Source: Desulfolinea sp964487745 (GTDB taxonomy: Bacteria > Chloroflexota > Anaerolineae > Anaerolineales > Villigracilaceae). Taken from it: a DNA stretch of 64,000 nt. The stretch's first letter is position 1. The number at the start of each line of letters is the position of its first letter. Shown here piece by piece: positions 8,157 to 16,767 of the stretch. The position numbers and the translations under genes are program-made. The stretch lies in contig CAZASG010000004.1 of assembly GCA_964487745.1 (NCBI GenBank), positions 1-64,000 on the forward strand. The letters are read 5' to 3'. The notes below the pieces were generated by a model, which saw nothing but the letters and a program-made list of their open reading frames with translations, ran no database searches and was not told the DNA's origin.

Positions 8157-9206
8157 ATGCACCAATATGACCTTTTTAATGATTTGCCCAGCAGAATAGC
8201 AGATAAAGGTGTATCAATTTACGATCCCTTAGATGATGAGAATAAAGACTTATGGATACCCACTGCTGAACTTGAAAGGTTACTCAACAAAGGGCTTGTT
8301 GGATTTTCTACAAAAGGGCTACCTTTGCGAACAAGATCAAAGGTTATTAAACAGGAAGTTTGCAAAATCCTAGGTTATCCAATCCCTAAATCCTTTAAGA
8401 AAACACAACCAAGATTTCCGGGGCAACTATTTGATACCTATATTCAAAAATCAGATAATCTTCAAATTTGGAACGAAGACATATCACTATCACGTCGTTA
8501 TGTGATCATAAAAGTATCTGAAGATGACATCGTTGAAAAAGTTAAGGTTGTTACAGGTAGAGCACTCTTAGTTTTGGATACGACAGGTACTTTAACCCAA
8601 AAATATCAAGCAAGACTTTCTCTCGGCGAAAGAAATATAGAGTTAGTTTCTTCGACTGACACGAAACTCTTACGATCCATATTGTCAAAAAGAAATATCG
8701 CAACTTCCTTTATATCAAGCCCAGTAGAGAATCCATCTGTGAATTCGCTTCTTCCAATAGAAATTATTTTTGACCGTTTAAAAAGCCTTGTTGGACGACG
8801 TTTTCCTGATGTAGGTTATGACCAAGAGAGAAATCGCGGCGAACAATTGCACAGGCTAATCTGTGAGGCTTTGGGATACCATAGCTATTCTGATGATGGC
8901 AGTTTTCCCGATATTCGCCATCAATTAATTGAGGTAAAACTACAAACAAGCCCGACAATTGATTTAGGTCTTGTGCGTCCAAATAGTACCGAAGCATTAG
9001 ACATCCCATCCGTTGCAGACATAAAAGTTCGACATTGTGATGTCCGTTATGCTTTGTTTTATGCAAAAACAGATGGAAATTTTGTGACGCTTACCCACTT
9101 TTATCTTACAACTGGAGAAGTTTTCTTTGACAGGTTTTCCCAATTTGGGGGGAAAGTGGTAAATAAAAAACTGCAAATTCCTTTGCCTAAAGACTTCTTT
9201 GATTGA
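8157..9206 (+). CDS. Type II restriction endonuclease (PD-(D/E)xK fold, specificity unknown)
   Basis: A 349-residue protein with no close family I can name. Residues 251-261 contain PD...EVK (Pro251-Asp252, Glu259, Lys261), the expected PD-(D/E)xK catalytic arrangement, preceded by a helix with GEQLHRLICEALG. The N-terminal half is charged and probably binds DNA. Position after a controller gene and opposite a DNA methylase supports the assignment more than the sequence does. The final 20 bp overlap the methylase 3' end on the other strand. The recognition sequence cannot be read from the gene. Confidence 0.75.
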   Translation: MHQYDLFNDLPSRIADKGVSIYDPLDDENKDLWIPTAELERLLNKGLVGFSTKGLPLRTRSKVIKQEVCKILGYPIPKSFKKTQPRFPGQLFDTYIQKSDNLQIWNEDISLSRRYVIIKVSEDDIVEKVKVVTGRALLVLDTTGTLTQKYQARLSLGERNIELVSSTDTKLLRSILSKRNIATSFISSPVENPSVNSLLPIEIIFDRLKSLVGRRFPDVGYDQERNRGEQLHRLICEALGYHSYSDDGSFPDIRHQLIEVKLQTSPTIDLGLVRPNSTEALDIPSVADIKVRHCDVRYALFYAKTDGNFVTLTHFYLTTGEVFFDRFSQFGGKVVNKKLQIPLPKDFFD

Positions 9207-10893
9207 ATCCAAACGCTTGCCAAACCATGAGATCAAGCTGATTTTCTAACTCGTCTGTTTTCTCATCTGGTAACAGCTTATAAATTTTTTTTGCAGTTTC
9301 TATAATTTGCAATGTTAATTTAGTGTCTGCCGTAGGGATAGGAAACTCCTTAACGTATTGAGTGATGAAACGGCGTCTGCCAGCATATAATTTATTATTA
9401 AAACGATGATCGTAAAATTTCTCAATAAATGTTGAATTTCCTACAGCTAACATTAGCCATAGCAAATCATTTCGTTGAGTTTTTTTACATGCTATCCAAT
9501 AACAATCACCATTCACAACTGAACCACTTGTGTCCATCCAAAAAGTAGGTTTCTCTGCTATATCACGAAAGACGACTTTGGGCTGTCTCCAAGCATTTGG
9601 GTCTTGTGGAACCCAAATTTCATACCATTGCCTCCCAGCTTCTTTGAGATAACTTCTGCCTTCCAGGCTTTTACGGTGCGTCTCTAAGTATTGAGCTGTC
9701 CGAGGGTATTTATTCAAATCTACAGGTACTCTTTGGCCTTGGGCAACTTCATGGGGATAAACTATTTCTCTCTGTTTACTTGATTGTTTTGCTTTATAAC
9801 GTTCAGCAATATGGTGTGTTGTAAGGTCTCGTAAGAGCTCTGGTTTTTTACTATCATCAAACTCTGCCCAATCATTGCGAATAAAAATCTTATCTGCCGT
9901 TGTTTTTACACCAACTCTAACCTTTCCAACATCTCCAAATGTACAAAATGTATTAGATTTGACCGTTCCTAGCCACTGTTCGGATTCTTGATTGGCTATT
10001 CTCCAAACATTTTTAGGGCTATCTCCATATTCTAAAATGCCTTGCTGTACATGGAAAACTTCGCCGCTATCAGTTTTCACTACTCCATCTGCATTTAAGG
10101 CTGTTATGACATTTTCAGTCTTTTCTATTTCGCCCCCATTGTTCGATGTATAGATAGATGTAAAGTGTGACGGAGACAAAAAGTTCTCCCCGTTTTTCTT
10201 TCTCAGGAGCAAAACAGCTGGAAGAACAGCAGCCTCGAACAAACGAGTATCGCCCATATCCCAGATGTGCAGTATATCAAATTCATTTAATATGCTGTTG
10301 CGAACACTTGCTCCAGATTTAGTGCTCAGAAATCTGTTCGAAACGATTATCCCTGCAAGTCCCCCAGGCTTTAATACTTGAGCAATTCCTTGAATGAAAA
10401 CTTGATATAAATCAATCCGCCCTGATAATTTAAATTGTTTTGCTAATTTTTGTGATTTTTCAGCACCCATAATTTGTGTACGAACGTAGGGGGGATTTGC
10501 GATCACAGCATCAAAACGTTCAAATTTGTCGTTGTCAAATAAGCTAAGTTGTTGATGTCTTTTGGCGGCAAATTCCAAAAAATCATCGTTTCGTAATGAG
10601 AGAGAAACATCAGGAAACAAATTCAATATTCGAAGATTAGCTGTTTCAACAGCGTTGATGTTTGTATCAAAACCATATATATCAATATCGGAAAAACTCG
10701 TTTGTTTAAGAACTTCCAATAATGAGCACAACAATTCCCCATCGCCCACTGCTGGATCTACAATACGAATAGGCTTATTATCTAAGTTTTGTGGAAATGC
10801 AGAAATAATATTTTCTGCAACAAAATCAGCCAAAAGCTTTGGTGTATAGTGTGCACCGATTTCTTTTTTCTCTTCAACAAATGAATATCTCAT
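9187..10893 (-). CDS. Adenine-specific DNA methyltransferase of the type II system
   Basis: 568 residues from ATG 10893. The N-terminal GAHYTP motif (residues 15-18), the SAM-binding DPAVGDGELL (46-55) and the catalytic NPPY (133-136) define an N6-adenine methylase of the Eco57I/TaqI-like class; the C-terminal half (about 330-560) resembles a target-recognition domain. It would protect the host against the partner endonuclease. The longer in-frame start at 11028 would place 45 unrelated residues encoded by hairpin repeats before the conserved core, whereas 10893 has AGAGAG upstream. A half C-box lies at 11071-11080, so it may also answer to the controller protein. Confidence 0.88.
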   Translation of the reverse strand: MRYSFVEEKKEIGAHYTPKLLADFVAENIISAFPQNLDNKPIRIVDPAVGDGELLCSLLEVLKQTSFSDIDIYGFDTNINAVETANLRILNLFPDVSLSLRNDDFLEFAAKRHQQLSLFDNDKFERFDAVIANPPYVRTQIMGAEKSQKLAKQFKLSGRIDLYQVFIQGIAQVLKPGGLAGIIVSNRFLSTKSGASVRNSILNEFDILHIWDMGDTRLFEAAVLPAVLLLRKKNGENFLSPSHFTSIYTSNNGGEIEKTENVITALNADGVVKTDSGEVFHVQQGILEYGDSPKNVWRIANQESEQWLGTVKSNTFCTFGDVGKVRVGVKTTADKIFIRNDWAEFDDSKKPELLRDLTTHHIAERYKAKQSSKQREIVYPHEVAQGQRVPVDLNKYPRTAQYLETHRKSLEGRSYLKEAGRQWYEIWVPQDPNAWRQPKVVFRDIAEKPTFWMDTSGSVVNGDCYWIACKKTQRNDLLWLMLAVGNSTFIEKFYDHRFNNKLYAGRRRFITQYVKEFPIPTADTKLTLQIIETAKKIYKLLPDEKTDELENQLDLMVWQAFGFNQRSL

Positions 10894-10910
10894 GATTTTA
10901 TTCTCTCTGA

Positions 10911-11005
10911 ATACCCCGTAGCTTGCTACGCGGGTTCCGAGCTTTAGAAAAATCTGTGCTCGTAGGGACAAAATTTCGTAATACCCCGTCCGCTTGCGGC
11001 GGGGA
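10911..11005. repeat. Pair of short GC-rich hairpins in the methylase leader
   Basis: Two copies of a unit beginning ATACCCCGT (10911 and 10981) each form a small palindrome: CGTAGC-TT-GCTACG at 10917-10930 and CCGC-TT-GCGG inside CCCCG...GGGG at 10984-11004. They lie between the probable methylase promoter and its start codon. They resemble REP-like intergenic elements and stand out from the AT-rich cassette. Confidence 0.5.
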
Positions 11006-11070
11006 TAGGAATTTTGACGATTTTTCAAGTTTATTACTTACTAGTAATTATATATGCTAAAGATTATGAT

Positions 11071-11080
11071 ACTTATAGTC
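11071..11080 (-). promoter_or_regulatory. Half C-box before the methylase gene
   Basis: ACTTATAGTC at 11071-11080 is identical to one half of the C-box at 7834-7864. It lies about 180 bp before the methylase start, with a TTACTAGTAA palindrome nearby at 11038-11047. A single controller dimer could bind here. Confidence 0.5.
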
Positions 11081-11098
11081 ATCAATAATGTCAACCTG

Positions 11099-11581
11099 CT
11101 AAAGAATATCCGTCGTCTCATCAAAATACGTCCAGCCATCGAGATCAGGCGGTTGGATATCCAAATGGGTCAGGATGGTCATGATCTGTGAGCGATGTTC
11201 GGTGGCGTGATTGATGGCCTGCGTGAGTAAGATGGTCTTGGGTACATCGCGCATGGTGCCGTCCCAGTCGATGGTGACAGCATCATCGGCTTTTACTTTT
11301 GGTGCCCATTCGATGAAGCCTTCGCCCGAAATGCGTAAAGATTTGCCGATCTCATCAAGGGTGATAGGCTCATTCCCTTCCCATTGAAAGAGTTCCCCTG
11401 TGCTGACACGTGAAAAGTAGGCGCGTTCCGCTCTGGCGATATGTTGGAAAGTCTCACGGATCGAGCCGTAGGTGCCGTCGAGGGTGGAGTCGAGTTGCTC
11501 ATCCGTTAATTTTTTGCAAACTTCCAACAGGTTTAGATTTGCCCATAAATTATGACTGAAGAGGGTGGTGAGAGTATCCAT
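11099..11581 (-). CDS. DinB family protein
   Basis: 161 residues from ATG 11581, which has AAGGAAA upstream; a longer frame start at 11707 lies in intergenic repeats. It shows the four-helix DinB/YfiT-like pattern: NLWANLNLLEVCKKL at the start, SIRETFQHIARAERAYFSRV with a metal-ligand-type histidine, and NHATEHRSQIMTIL with the second His pair. DinB-fold proteins are metal-dependent thiol transferases or of unknown function. It is the first gene after the restriction cassette. Confidence 0.8.
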   Translation of the reverse strand: MDTLTTLFSHNLWANLNLLEVCKKLTDEQLDSTLDGTYGSIRETFQHIARAERAYFSRVSTGELFQWEGNEPITLDEIGKSLRISGEGFIEWAPKVKADDAVTIDWDGTMRDVPKTILLTQAINHATEHRSQIMTILTHLDIQPPDLDGWTYFDETTDIL

Positions 11582-11589
11582 TGGTTTTC

Positions 11590-11712
11590 CTTTATTTCTC
11601 GTACGGGCTAAAGCCCTTTCTGAGTGCATGGAAGCCCTGACGGGCTGAGTGGTTTTAGCCCCGTAGGGGCTTTCACGAGCTAAGGCAGGACTTCCAGTCC
11701 GTACCAAGCTCG
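11590..11712. repeat. Intergenic inverted-repeat cluster
   Basis: This spacer between dinB and the broken glycosyltransferase contains several overlapping palindromic stretches around AGCCC/GGGCT, for example AGCCCC-GTA-GGGGCT near 11664-11679 and GGGCTAAAGCCC near 11599-11610. It resembles a scattered REP-like element. No ORF with a ribosome-binding site is seen in it. Confidence 0.4.
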
Positions 11713-12881
11713 CTAAAAATCCCCATCCCGGACGTAGGTTTCGATCATATTGACGGCGTTTTCAATACCTTTTTCTGTGTGGATCTTTTCCCCGATCCGC
11801 TTTGCATTTTCCCGGATCGCATACCCAGAAGAATTGATCGCCGAAGGAGGGGACGACCACGCTCGGTACGCCCGCGCGTAAACCCGCTGCCGTTGTCCCT
11901 GCACCACCATGATGAACAATTGCCGCCATTTGCGGAAAGAGCCAATCATGTGGTGCGCTTTCAATGCTCAGAATCGGGCAGGCTGGCGGAATCAAATCCG
12001 CTCCAGTCGCTCAGGATGATGCCGCGTTGACCGGTCATCTGCAAGGCTTTAACGATGATCTGGATGGCTTCCTCACGTTCGTGATCGACCATGCTGCCAA
12101 AACCGATATAAACGGGCGACGGTCCGCTTGCCAGAAAATCACGCAAGGCATCGTTCGGCTGATAATCTGCATCTGTATCGAGGAACCAATAGCCTGAGAC
12201 TTGCAGATGATTACCCCAGTCCACTGGTTTTGGAATCATAACTGGGCTGTAGCCATAAACTGCGGGTGTAGTTCCTCGCGGAGAATCGATCTCCCAATAA
12301 TCTCTGGGGCTCATCGAAGGCAAATCCAAAATATCTCTGCGACATTCATTCACCGGTGAACGTAATAAGTTGAAGAAGGTCTGGTTAGATATCTTGGTCG
12401 TCCAATAATTGGAGATGCTCTTGAGCGGCTGCCAGCTTGGGGATTTCTTTCCCAGCATGGGTGAGATGTAACGGGAGGGGATGGCGGGCCAGAGATAGGT
12501 TGCAATGGCCGGAACTTCCAGTTTTTCGGCAACGTGCCAACCGGCAAAGGAAAGCCCGGAGTTAAGCATCACGTCAGTCTCACGATTGGCATCCAGCGTG
12601 ATCTGGAAAATATCTTGCAGGGCAAGCTTGAAATTTTTCTCCATCCAGCGCATGATGCGCAGCATATTATTCCCCAATTCTGAGATGGCTTGGTTGATGA
12701 GTACTTCGCGTGGGTCTAGATCAATTGGATAAAAATCCAGCTCATGTTCTTCGACGAAAGATTTGAAGATTTGATGAGAAACAATACAAACTTCGTGCCC
12801 AGCCTGTTTGAGCCCTTTCCCCAAAGCGATATAAGGCTGTACATCACCGCGTGTTCCGAAGGTATTGATCGTGATCTTCAT
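11713..12881 (-). pseudogene. Glycosyltransferase family 1 (MGT/UGT-like), two frameshifts
   Basis: The intact N-terminal part (from ATG 12881) starts MKITINTFGTRGDVQP, typical of sterol/macrolide-type glucosyltransferases, and runs to LPDSEH, where it stops at 11961. The sequence continues in a second frame as SIESAPHDWLFPQM through HHGGAGTTAAGLRAGVP (the sugar-nucleotide-binding motif) to GDQFFW, then in a third frame as GYAIRENAKRIG to the stop at 11713. The shifts fall near 11966-11975 and 11828-11833. Either the gene is a recent pseudogene or the assembly has two indels here; the second site is next to a short G run. All conserved blocks are present and in order. Confidence 0.8.
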
Positions 12882-12895
12882 TGGATCATTTTTTA

Positions 12896-13906
12896 TTATT
12901 CAAAAAGAAATTCTCCGTCTTGCATGAGCACTTTCCCGTCGACTTTGATCGTGCAATCCGTTGGAATGACATCCACATGGGTAGTGGCAGCCCAGTCTGC
13001 GCCGGTGGTGCGTGCGCCCGGGTCACCAAAGGCGATATGAATGCCGGGGAGCTTTTCATCTTGTAGCAGGTTGCCGGTCAGCTTGGTTAGGGTGGTATTG
13101 GTGCCGATGGCAAATTCCCCGATGCGGCGACCGTTCTCGTTCGAGCTGAGATAATCCCAAACTTCAGCTTCGATCTCTTTATTGTCGCAATGGATCTTTT
13201 CCACCCAGCCATCCTTCACATTAAAGGTGACCGGTGTGTCCAGCACACCGTATTTCGGGGAGAAGTGGTCGCCGAGAATATCCGCAACGATTGTGCCGTT
13301 CACAGTTTCGGGGCAGGTGAAAACTTCTCCTTCGGGCAGGTTGCCCCAGTCGCCGGGGTTGTGATAAAGCCCATGGCACGGAATCCATTTCAAATCAGGA
13401 GAGAATTCGGCGATCACGTTGCTGCCCTTTTTCGATGTGAAGGAAATTGTCTTGGCGGGTTTAACGATCTCGTAGACTTGCATGGTCAGGTCGTGGATCT
13501 GCTGATAGTCTGCCCGCATCCCCTCGCGCATCAGCTCTTCCGTGATCGAGACCATATGCCCGTGCCGGAACTTGATTCCCTTTTTCAACATCTGCACGGT
13601 GATACCCATGCGGAACATTAACTCCCCTTTTTGCGAACCGGCGGCGAATAAAGTCACTGTCGGGTTGAAGTCGTAGATCGCTTCCATGAAGCCTTCCGGC
13701 ATCACTTCGAAGGGGCGTGCACCAAAATCTTCGAGTTTGATGAGCTTGACATTTTCGCAGGTGACAAGGGCTTCTTCCTCGAGAGCTTTACCGATCATCC
13801 AGGTCGCTTCGTCGGAAATGATGTAGACGCGATCTTCAGCGCGGATATTCATGCAGGTTTGGGTGGCAATGATGGCGCCTTCGCGGATGTCTTGGGGGAT
13901 TTTCAT
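12896..13906 (-). CDS. M29 family aminopeptidase (paralog 1)
   Basis: About 336 residues. The sequence resembles thermophilic M29 leucyl aminopeptidases: NGTI.AD near the middle, IGEFAIGTNTTLTKLTGNLLQDEKLPGIHIAFGD with family Glu and His ligands, and GADWAATTHVDVI with the C-terminal His-Asp pair. M29 enzymes remove N-terminal residues with two metal ions in the cytoplasm. GAAAGAAG lies 6 nt before the ATG at 13906; the ATG two codons earlier (13912) would leave no spacing. A second paralog lies at 15589-16692. The next gene, the broken glycosyltransferase, starts 15 bp downstream. Confidence 0.88.
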   Translation of the reverse strand: MKIPQDIREGAIIATQTCMNIRAEDRVYIISDEATWMIGKALEEEALVTCENVKLIKLEDFGARPFEVMPEGFMEAIYDFNPTVTLFAAGSQKGELMFRMGITVQMLKKGIKFRHGHMVSITEELMREGMRADYQQIHDLTMQVYEIVKPAKTISFTSKKGSNVIAEFSPDLKWIPCHGLYHNPGDWGNLPEGEVFTCPETVNGTIVADILGDHFSPKYGVLDTPVTFNVKDGWVEKIHCDNKEIEAEVWDYLSSNENGRRIGEFAIGTNTTLTKLTGNLLQDEKLPGIHIAFGDPGARTTGADWAATTHVDVIPTDCTIKVDGKVLMQDGEFLFE

Positions 13907-13973
13907 GGGCATCTTCTTTCAATGATAGGTGAAGAATATTGTACTCGAAAGTACGATTGCTGTGCTTCAAAAA

Positions 13974-14043
13974 CTCCCCCAAACTCAATGAATTTGGGGG
14001 AGCCAGGTTCCCCTGCACGAGACCGAGGTATCTCATGCAGGGG
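13974..14043. terminator. Two hairpins between the bactofilin-like gene and aminopeptidase 1
   Basis: The first (13974-14002) has a 10-bp perfect stem CTCCCCCAAA/TTTGGGGGAG. The second (14010-14043) pairs CCCCTGCA with TGCAGGGG, with an inner GAGA/TCTC. The first can terminate the upstream minus-strand transcript (T-rich tract after it on that strand). Confidence 0.55.
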
Positions 14044-14064
14044 GGAGAAAAAGGGATGGCAAGT

Positions 14065-15447
14065 TTAGGCTTCGACCAGCGCTTCTTCTTTTTTGCCGAA
14101 CTGGTCACGTCCCAGCAGCCAAAGGGCACCGAGAGCGAAGAGGATGATGATCCACTTGAGTACCCAGCCTGCAAGAGGGATGGAGATGAAGAGCGAGAGA
14201 ATGATTACGCCAGTTGCCAGCGGGTAGAATTTGTGGTTCACCCATTCGGGTTTGACACGGGCGAGGATCAGTTTCCCGCCGAGAACGCTGACGATGATTT
14301 TCGTTAAGTAGGCGACGGTCAGGATAAAGCCGACGATCAAAGCGAAGAGCGTGAGCAAGCCGAGGGCTACGAAGGTTCCGCTCAGTCCACCCAATGAGAT
14401 GAGACCAAAGAGGATCGCGCCAAGGATCATCGCCGTAAAGATCACGATCAGGGCAAAGTAGAAGGCTGCGTAGGCGACTACGCCCCATCCCAGGCTCTGC
14501 CAGGGTTCTGTTTGCAGTTTATATTCTGCGCTGGCGAGGAAATTGGGGAAGAGCCACTGCATAAGCATACCGAGTGCGAGCAGGGTGATAATGGTGCGCA
14601 GTAATCCGAGCGCCCAGAAGCCAGCCATCTGCTGCGGAGTGGGGGGCGTGTGCTCGTAGCTATATTCTGCTTGAGTCGGTTCAACGCGCAGGGTTTCACC
14701 CTCAACAACACCAGCGGGGAAGCTCATCTCTGTGAAGGATGTATAGCTCAGATCGCCACCGATGGATGCGGCCTCGTCGATGGTGATGCCCGAAGCAACG
14801 TAGGGGATGGATATCTGCATGGTCGGACCGAAAGACATCGGGGACATTCCGCTGCTTTCGTTAGAAGGATCAAGATAAGCCTGGACGTTCCCCTCGATAG
14901 TGCCGTTTAGCTCTAGAGCAGATGTGCCTGCAAGCAGGTTGCCACCGACATCACCCGTGACCAGAACTTGCCCTCCGCCAACGACCAGATCGCCGCCGAT
15001 TTTGCTGCCAGCCATGCTTTCAAGGCTTGCGCCACCAAAGAGCAGGTCGTCGCCAATGCTGGCTTCCTTGCCAAGCTGGATGGCAGCTGCGCCTGAACGC
15101 AGATCGTCCTGCACGGTACCGTTAACAATGACACTCTGTGCAAAGGCGATCACATCGCCCTCAACGGTGCCGTTGATGATAACGGTTTCTGCGCCAGTAA
15201 CGAGATCGCCAGTGATCGTGCCTTCAATAGTGACTCTTTGTGCACCAGCATAAAGGTCGCCCTGAATGACGCCCTCTACCAGCACGGTCGCTGCGCCGAC
15301 ATAGAGATCGTCTTTAATGACTTCATCGGCTTCGATGACGACATTATCGTCTCCGCGCCCATCGAAAGCTGAAGCGGTGGGAACGAGAACAAGGGCAAGC
15401 ATGACGAAGATCGTCAATGTGGTGAAAATTTTGGAATTGTGAGACAT
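14065..15447 (-). CDS. Exported bactofilin-like (polymer-forming) membrane protein
   Basis: 460 residues from ATG 15447 (AAGGAGAG upstream; the frame extends further but has no other site). A signal peptide (residues 1-27, ending TASA) is followed by about 11 short beta-repeats of the form V-GTI-GDV/L-A-A (about 35-190), which is the right-handed beta-solenoid pattern of bactofilins. Four to five transmembrane helices occupy the C-terminal 150 residues, ending in an acidic/basic tail. The solenoid would lie outside the membrane, unlike cytoplasmic bactofilins. Function unknown; a role as envelope scaffold is inference. Confidence 0.75.
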   Translation of the reverse strand: MSHNSKIFTTLTIFVMLALVLVPTASAFDGRGDDNVVIEADEVIKDDLYVGAATVLVEGVIQGDLYAGAQRVTIEGTITGDLVTGAETVIINGTVEGDVIAFAQSVIVNGTVQDDLRSGAAAIQLGKEASIGDDLLFGGASLESMAGSKIGGDLVVGGGQVLVTGDVGGNLLAGTSALELNGTIEGNVQAYLDPSNESSGMSPMSFGPTMQISIPYVASGITIDEAASIGGDLSYTSFTEMSFPAGVVEGETLRVEPTQAEYSYEHTPPTPQQMAGFWALGLLRTIITLLALGMLMQWLFPNFLASAEYKLQTEPWQSLGWGVVAYAAFYFALIVIFTAMILGAILFGLISLGGLSGTFVALGLLTLFALIVGFILTVAYLTKIIVSVLGGKLILARVKPEWVNHKFYPLATGVIILSLFISIPLAGWVLKWIIILFALGALWLLGRDQFGKKEEALVEA

Positions 15448-15537
15448 AATACTCTCCTTAAATGAGTAGGAATGATTTTTTGTGTGTCTGGTGAGATATA
15501 CGTGGCCAGATAAAGAAACGTTGCAAGGGAAATAAAA

Positions 15538-15570
15538 AAAGCCCAAGGGTTTTTAAAACCTTTGGGCTTT
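15538..15570 (-). terminator. Terminator after aminopeptidase 2
   Basis: A 16-bp stem with one G-T pair (AAAGCCCAAGGGTTTT against AAAACCTTTGGGCTTT) flanked by A and T runs. It lies between aminopeptidase 2 and the bactofilin-like gene on the minus strand. Confidence 0.8.
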
Positions 15571-15588
15571 TGAGTTTCTGAGTATTGC

Positions 15589-16692
15589 TTATTCTGCGAC
15601 GATCTTGCCGTCTTTGTAAAAGAGTTCTCCATCAATCAGAATTTCACCATCGTGCATGTCACAGAGCATATCCCAGTGCAGACCGGATTCGTTCTTTCCA
15701 CCGCCTTCGGGGAAACCTGCGCCAACAGCAAGATGAATGGTGCCACCGATCTTCTCATCGAAGAGCATATTCTTGGTGAAACGCTGGATGCCGTAATTGG
15801 TGCCGATGCCCAATTCGCCGAGAATACGAGAGCCATCATCCGTATCCAGCAGGGCGGTCAGCAATTCTTGATTTTTCGCAGCTTTTTCCTTGACCACTTT
15901 GCCGTTCTCGAACCAGAGCTGGATGTCGTGGATTTCTTGTCCCATGTGTATGGCGGGATATTTGAAGCGCACCCAGCCATTGACCGAATCTTCTACGGGG
16001 CTGGCGAAAATTTCTCCGGATGGGAAATTCTGCGTCCCAGCCGATTCGATAAAGGTGCGCCCTTCGATGGACATGGTTATGTCGATATTTTCACCTTTTA
16101 GCACGACTTCTTTATGCCCCTTGAGCCAGTTGATATATTTGCGCTGGCTTTCGGCTTCTGCCTCCCAGAATGCGACCGGGTCATCTTCATCAAGCATGCC
16201 TGCACCAAAGACAAACTCCCGATAATCCATGAGACTCATATCGGCATCCTGTGCCATGGCGTTGGTGGGATAAACTGTAAGTGCCCAACGAAAATCGCCG
16301 GTAGCGGAGCGTTGCATCATGATCTTTGACATTTCTGCGTTGGCACGCCCGAATTGCGCCAGACGTTTAGGGTCAACGCCGCTCATGGTGCGAGTATTGC
16401 TGTCTGCCCAGATTTTCAGAAAGACATCGAAGGTTTCGAGCATCTCCTTTTGGATGGGCGAGATATAGTTTAGCTGCTCATCTGTAGCGTGTTTGAAGAA
16501 GACTTCACGCAATCCGGGTACTTGATTGAGCACCATGATATGTGCTCCGGCTTTGACAGCTTCTTCATAAGCAGCCAAGGTTAATTCATCCGCGAGCGGG
16601 GTGGTTTGGATGACCATTTTATCGCCGGGTTTGACCTTGAGCGAGTAATGGATGAGTACTTTTGCGAGCTTGGTAATTCGGGGATCAGGCAT
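15589..16692 (-). CDS. M29 family aminopeptidase (paralog 2)
   Basis: 367 residues, full length for M29. Family features include the N-terminal KLAKVLIHYSLKVKPGD, GTQNFPSGEIFASPVEDSVNGW in the middle, and GELGIGTNYGIQRFTKNMLFDEKIGGTIHLAVG with GLHWDMLCD supplying metal ligands. It is a diverged paralog of the gene at 12896-13906. AAGGA precedes the ATG. Two M29 enzymes so close suggest different substrate ranges, but nothing here shows which. Confidence 0.9.
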   Translation of the reverse strand: MPDPRITKLAKVLIHYSLKVKPGDKMVIQTTPLADELTLAAYEEAVKAGAHIMVLNQVPGLREVFFKHATDEQLNYISPIQKEMLETFDVFLKIWADSNTRTMSGVDPKRLAQFGRANAEMSKIMMQRSATGDFRWALTVYPTNAMAQDADMSLMDYREFVFGAGMLDEDDPVAFWEAEAESQRKYINWLKGHKEVVLKGENIDITMSIEGRTFIESAGTQNFPSGEIFASPVEDSVNGWVRFKYPAIHMGQEIHDIQLWFENGKVVKEKAAKNQELLTALLDTDDGSRILGELGIGTNYGIQRFTKNMLFDEKIGGTIHLAVGAGFPEGGGKNESGLHWDMLCDMHDGEILIDGELFYKDGKIVAE

Positions 16693-16767
16693 TATTTATC
16701 CTTTCGAGGGTGGTGCAAAGTTTTTATATTGTAGTGGATGTATTATCAGTTTTCAATGATCTTGATT

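Noticed and set aside
10894..11028. 45-residue N-terminal extension of the methylase
   Set aside because: It is encoded by hairpin repeats, has no family similarity, and ATG 10893 directly precedes the conserved core.
10911..11712. CRISPR array or insertion-sequence ends around the restriction cassette
   Set aside because: The repeats are few, short and palindromic, without regular spacers, transposase or flanking target duplication.
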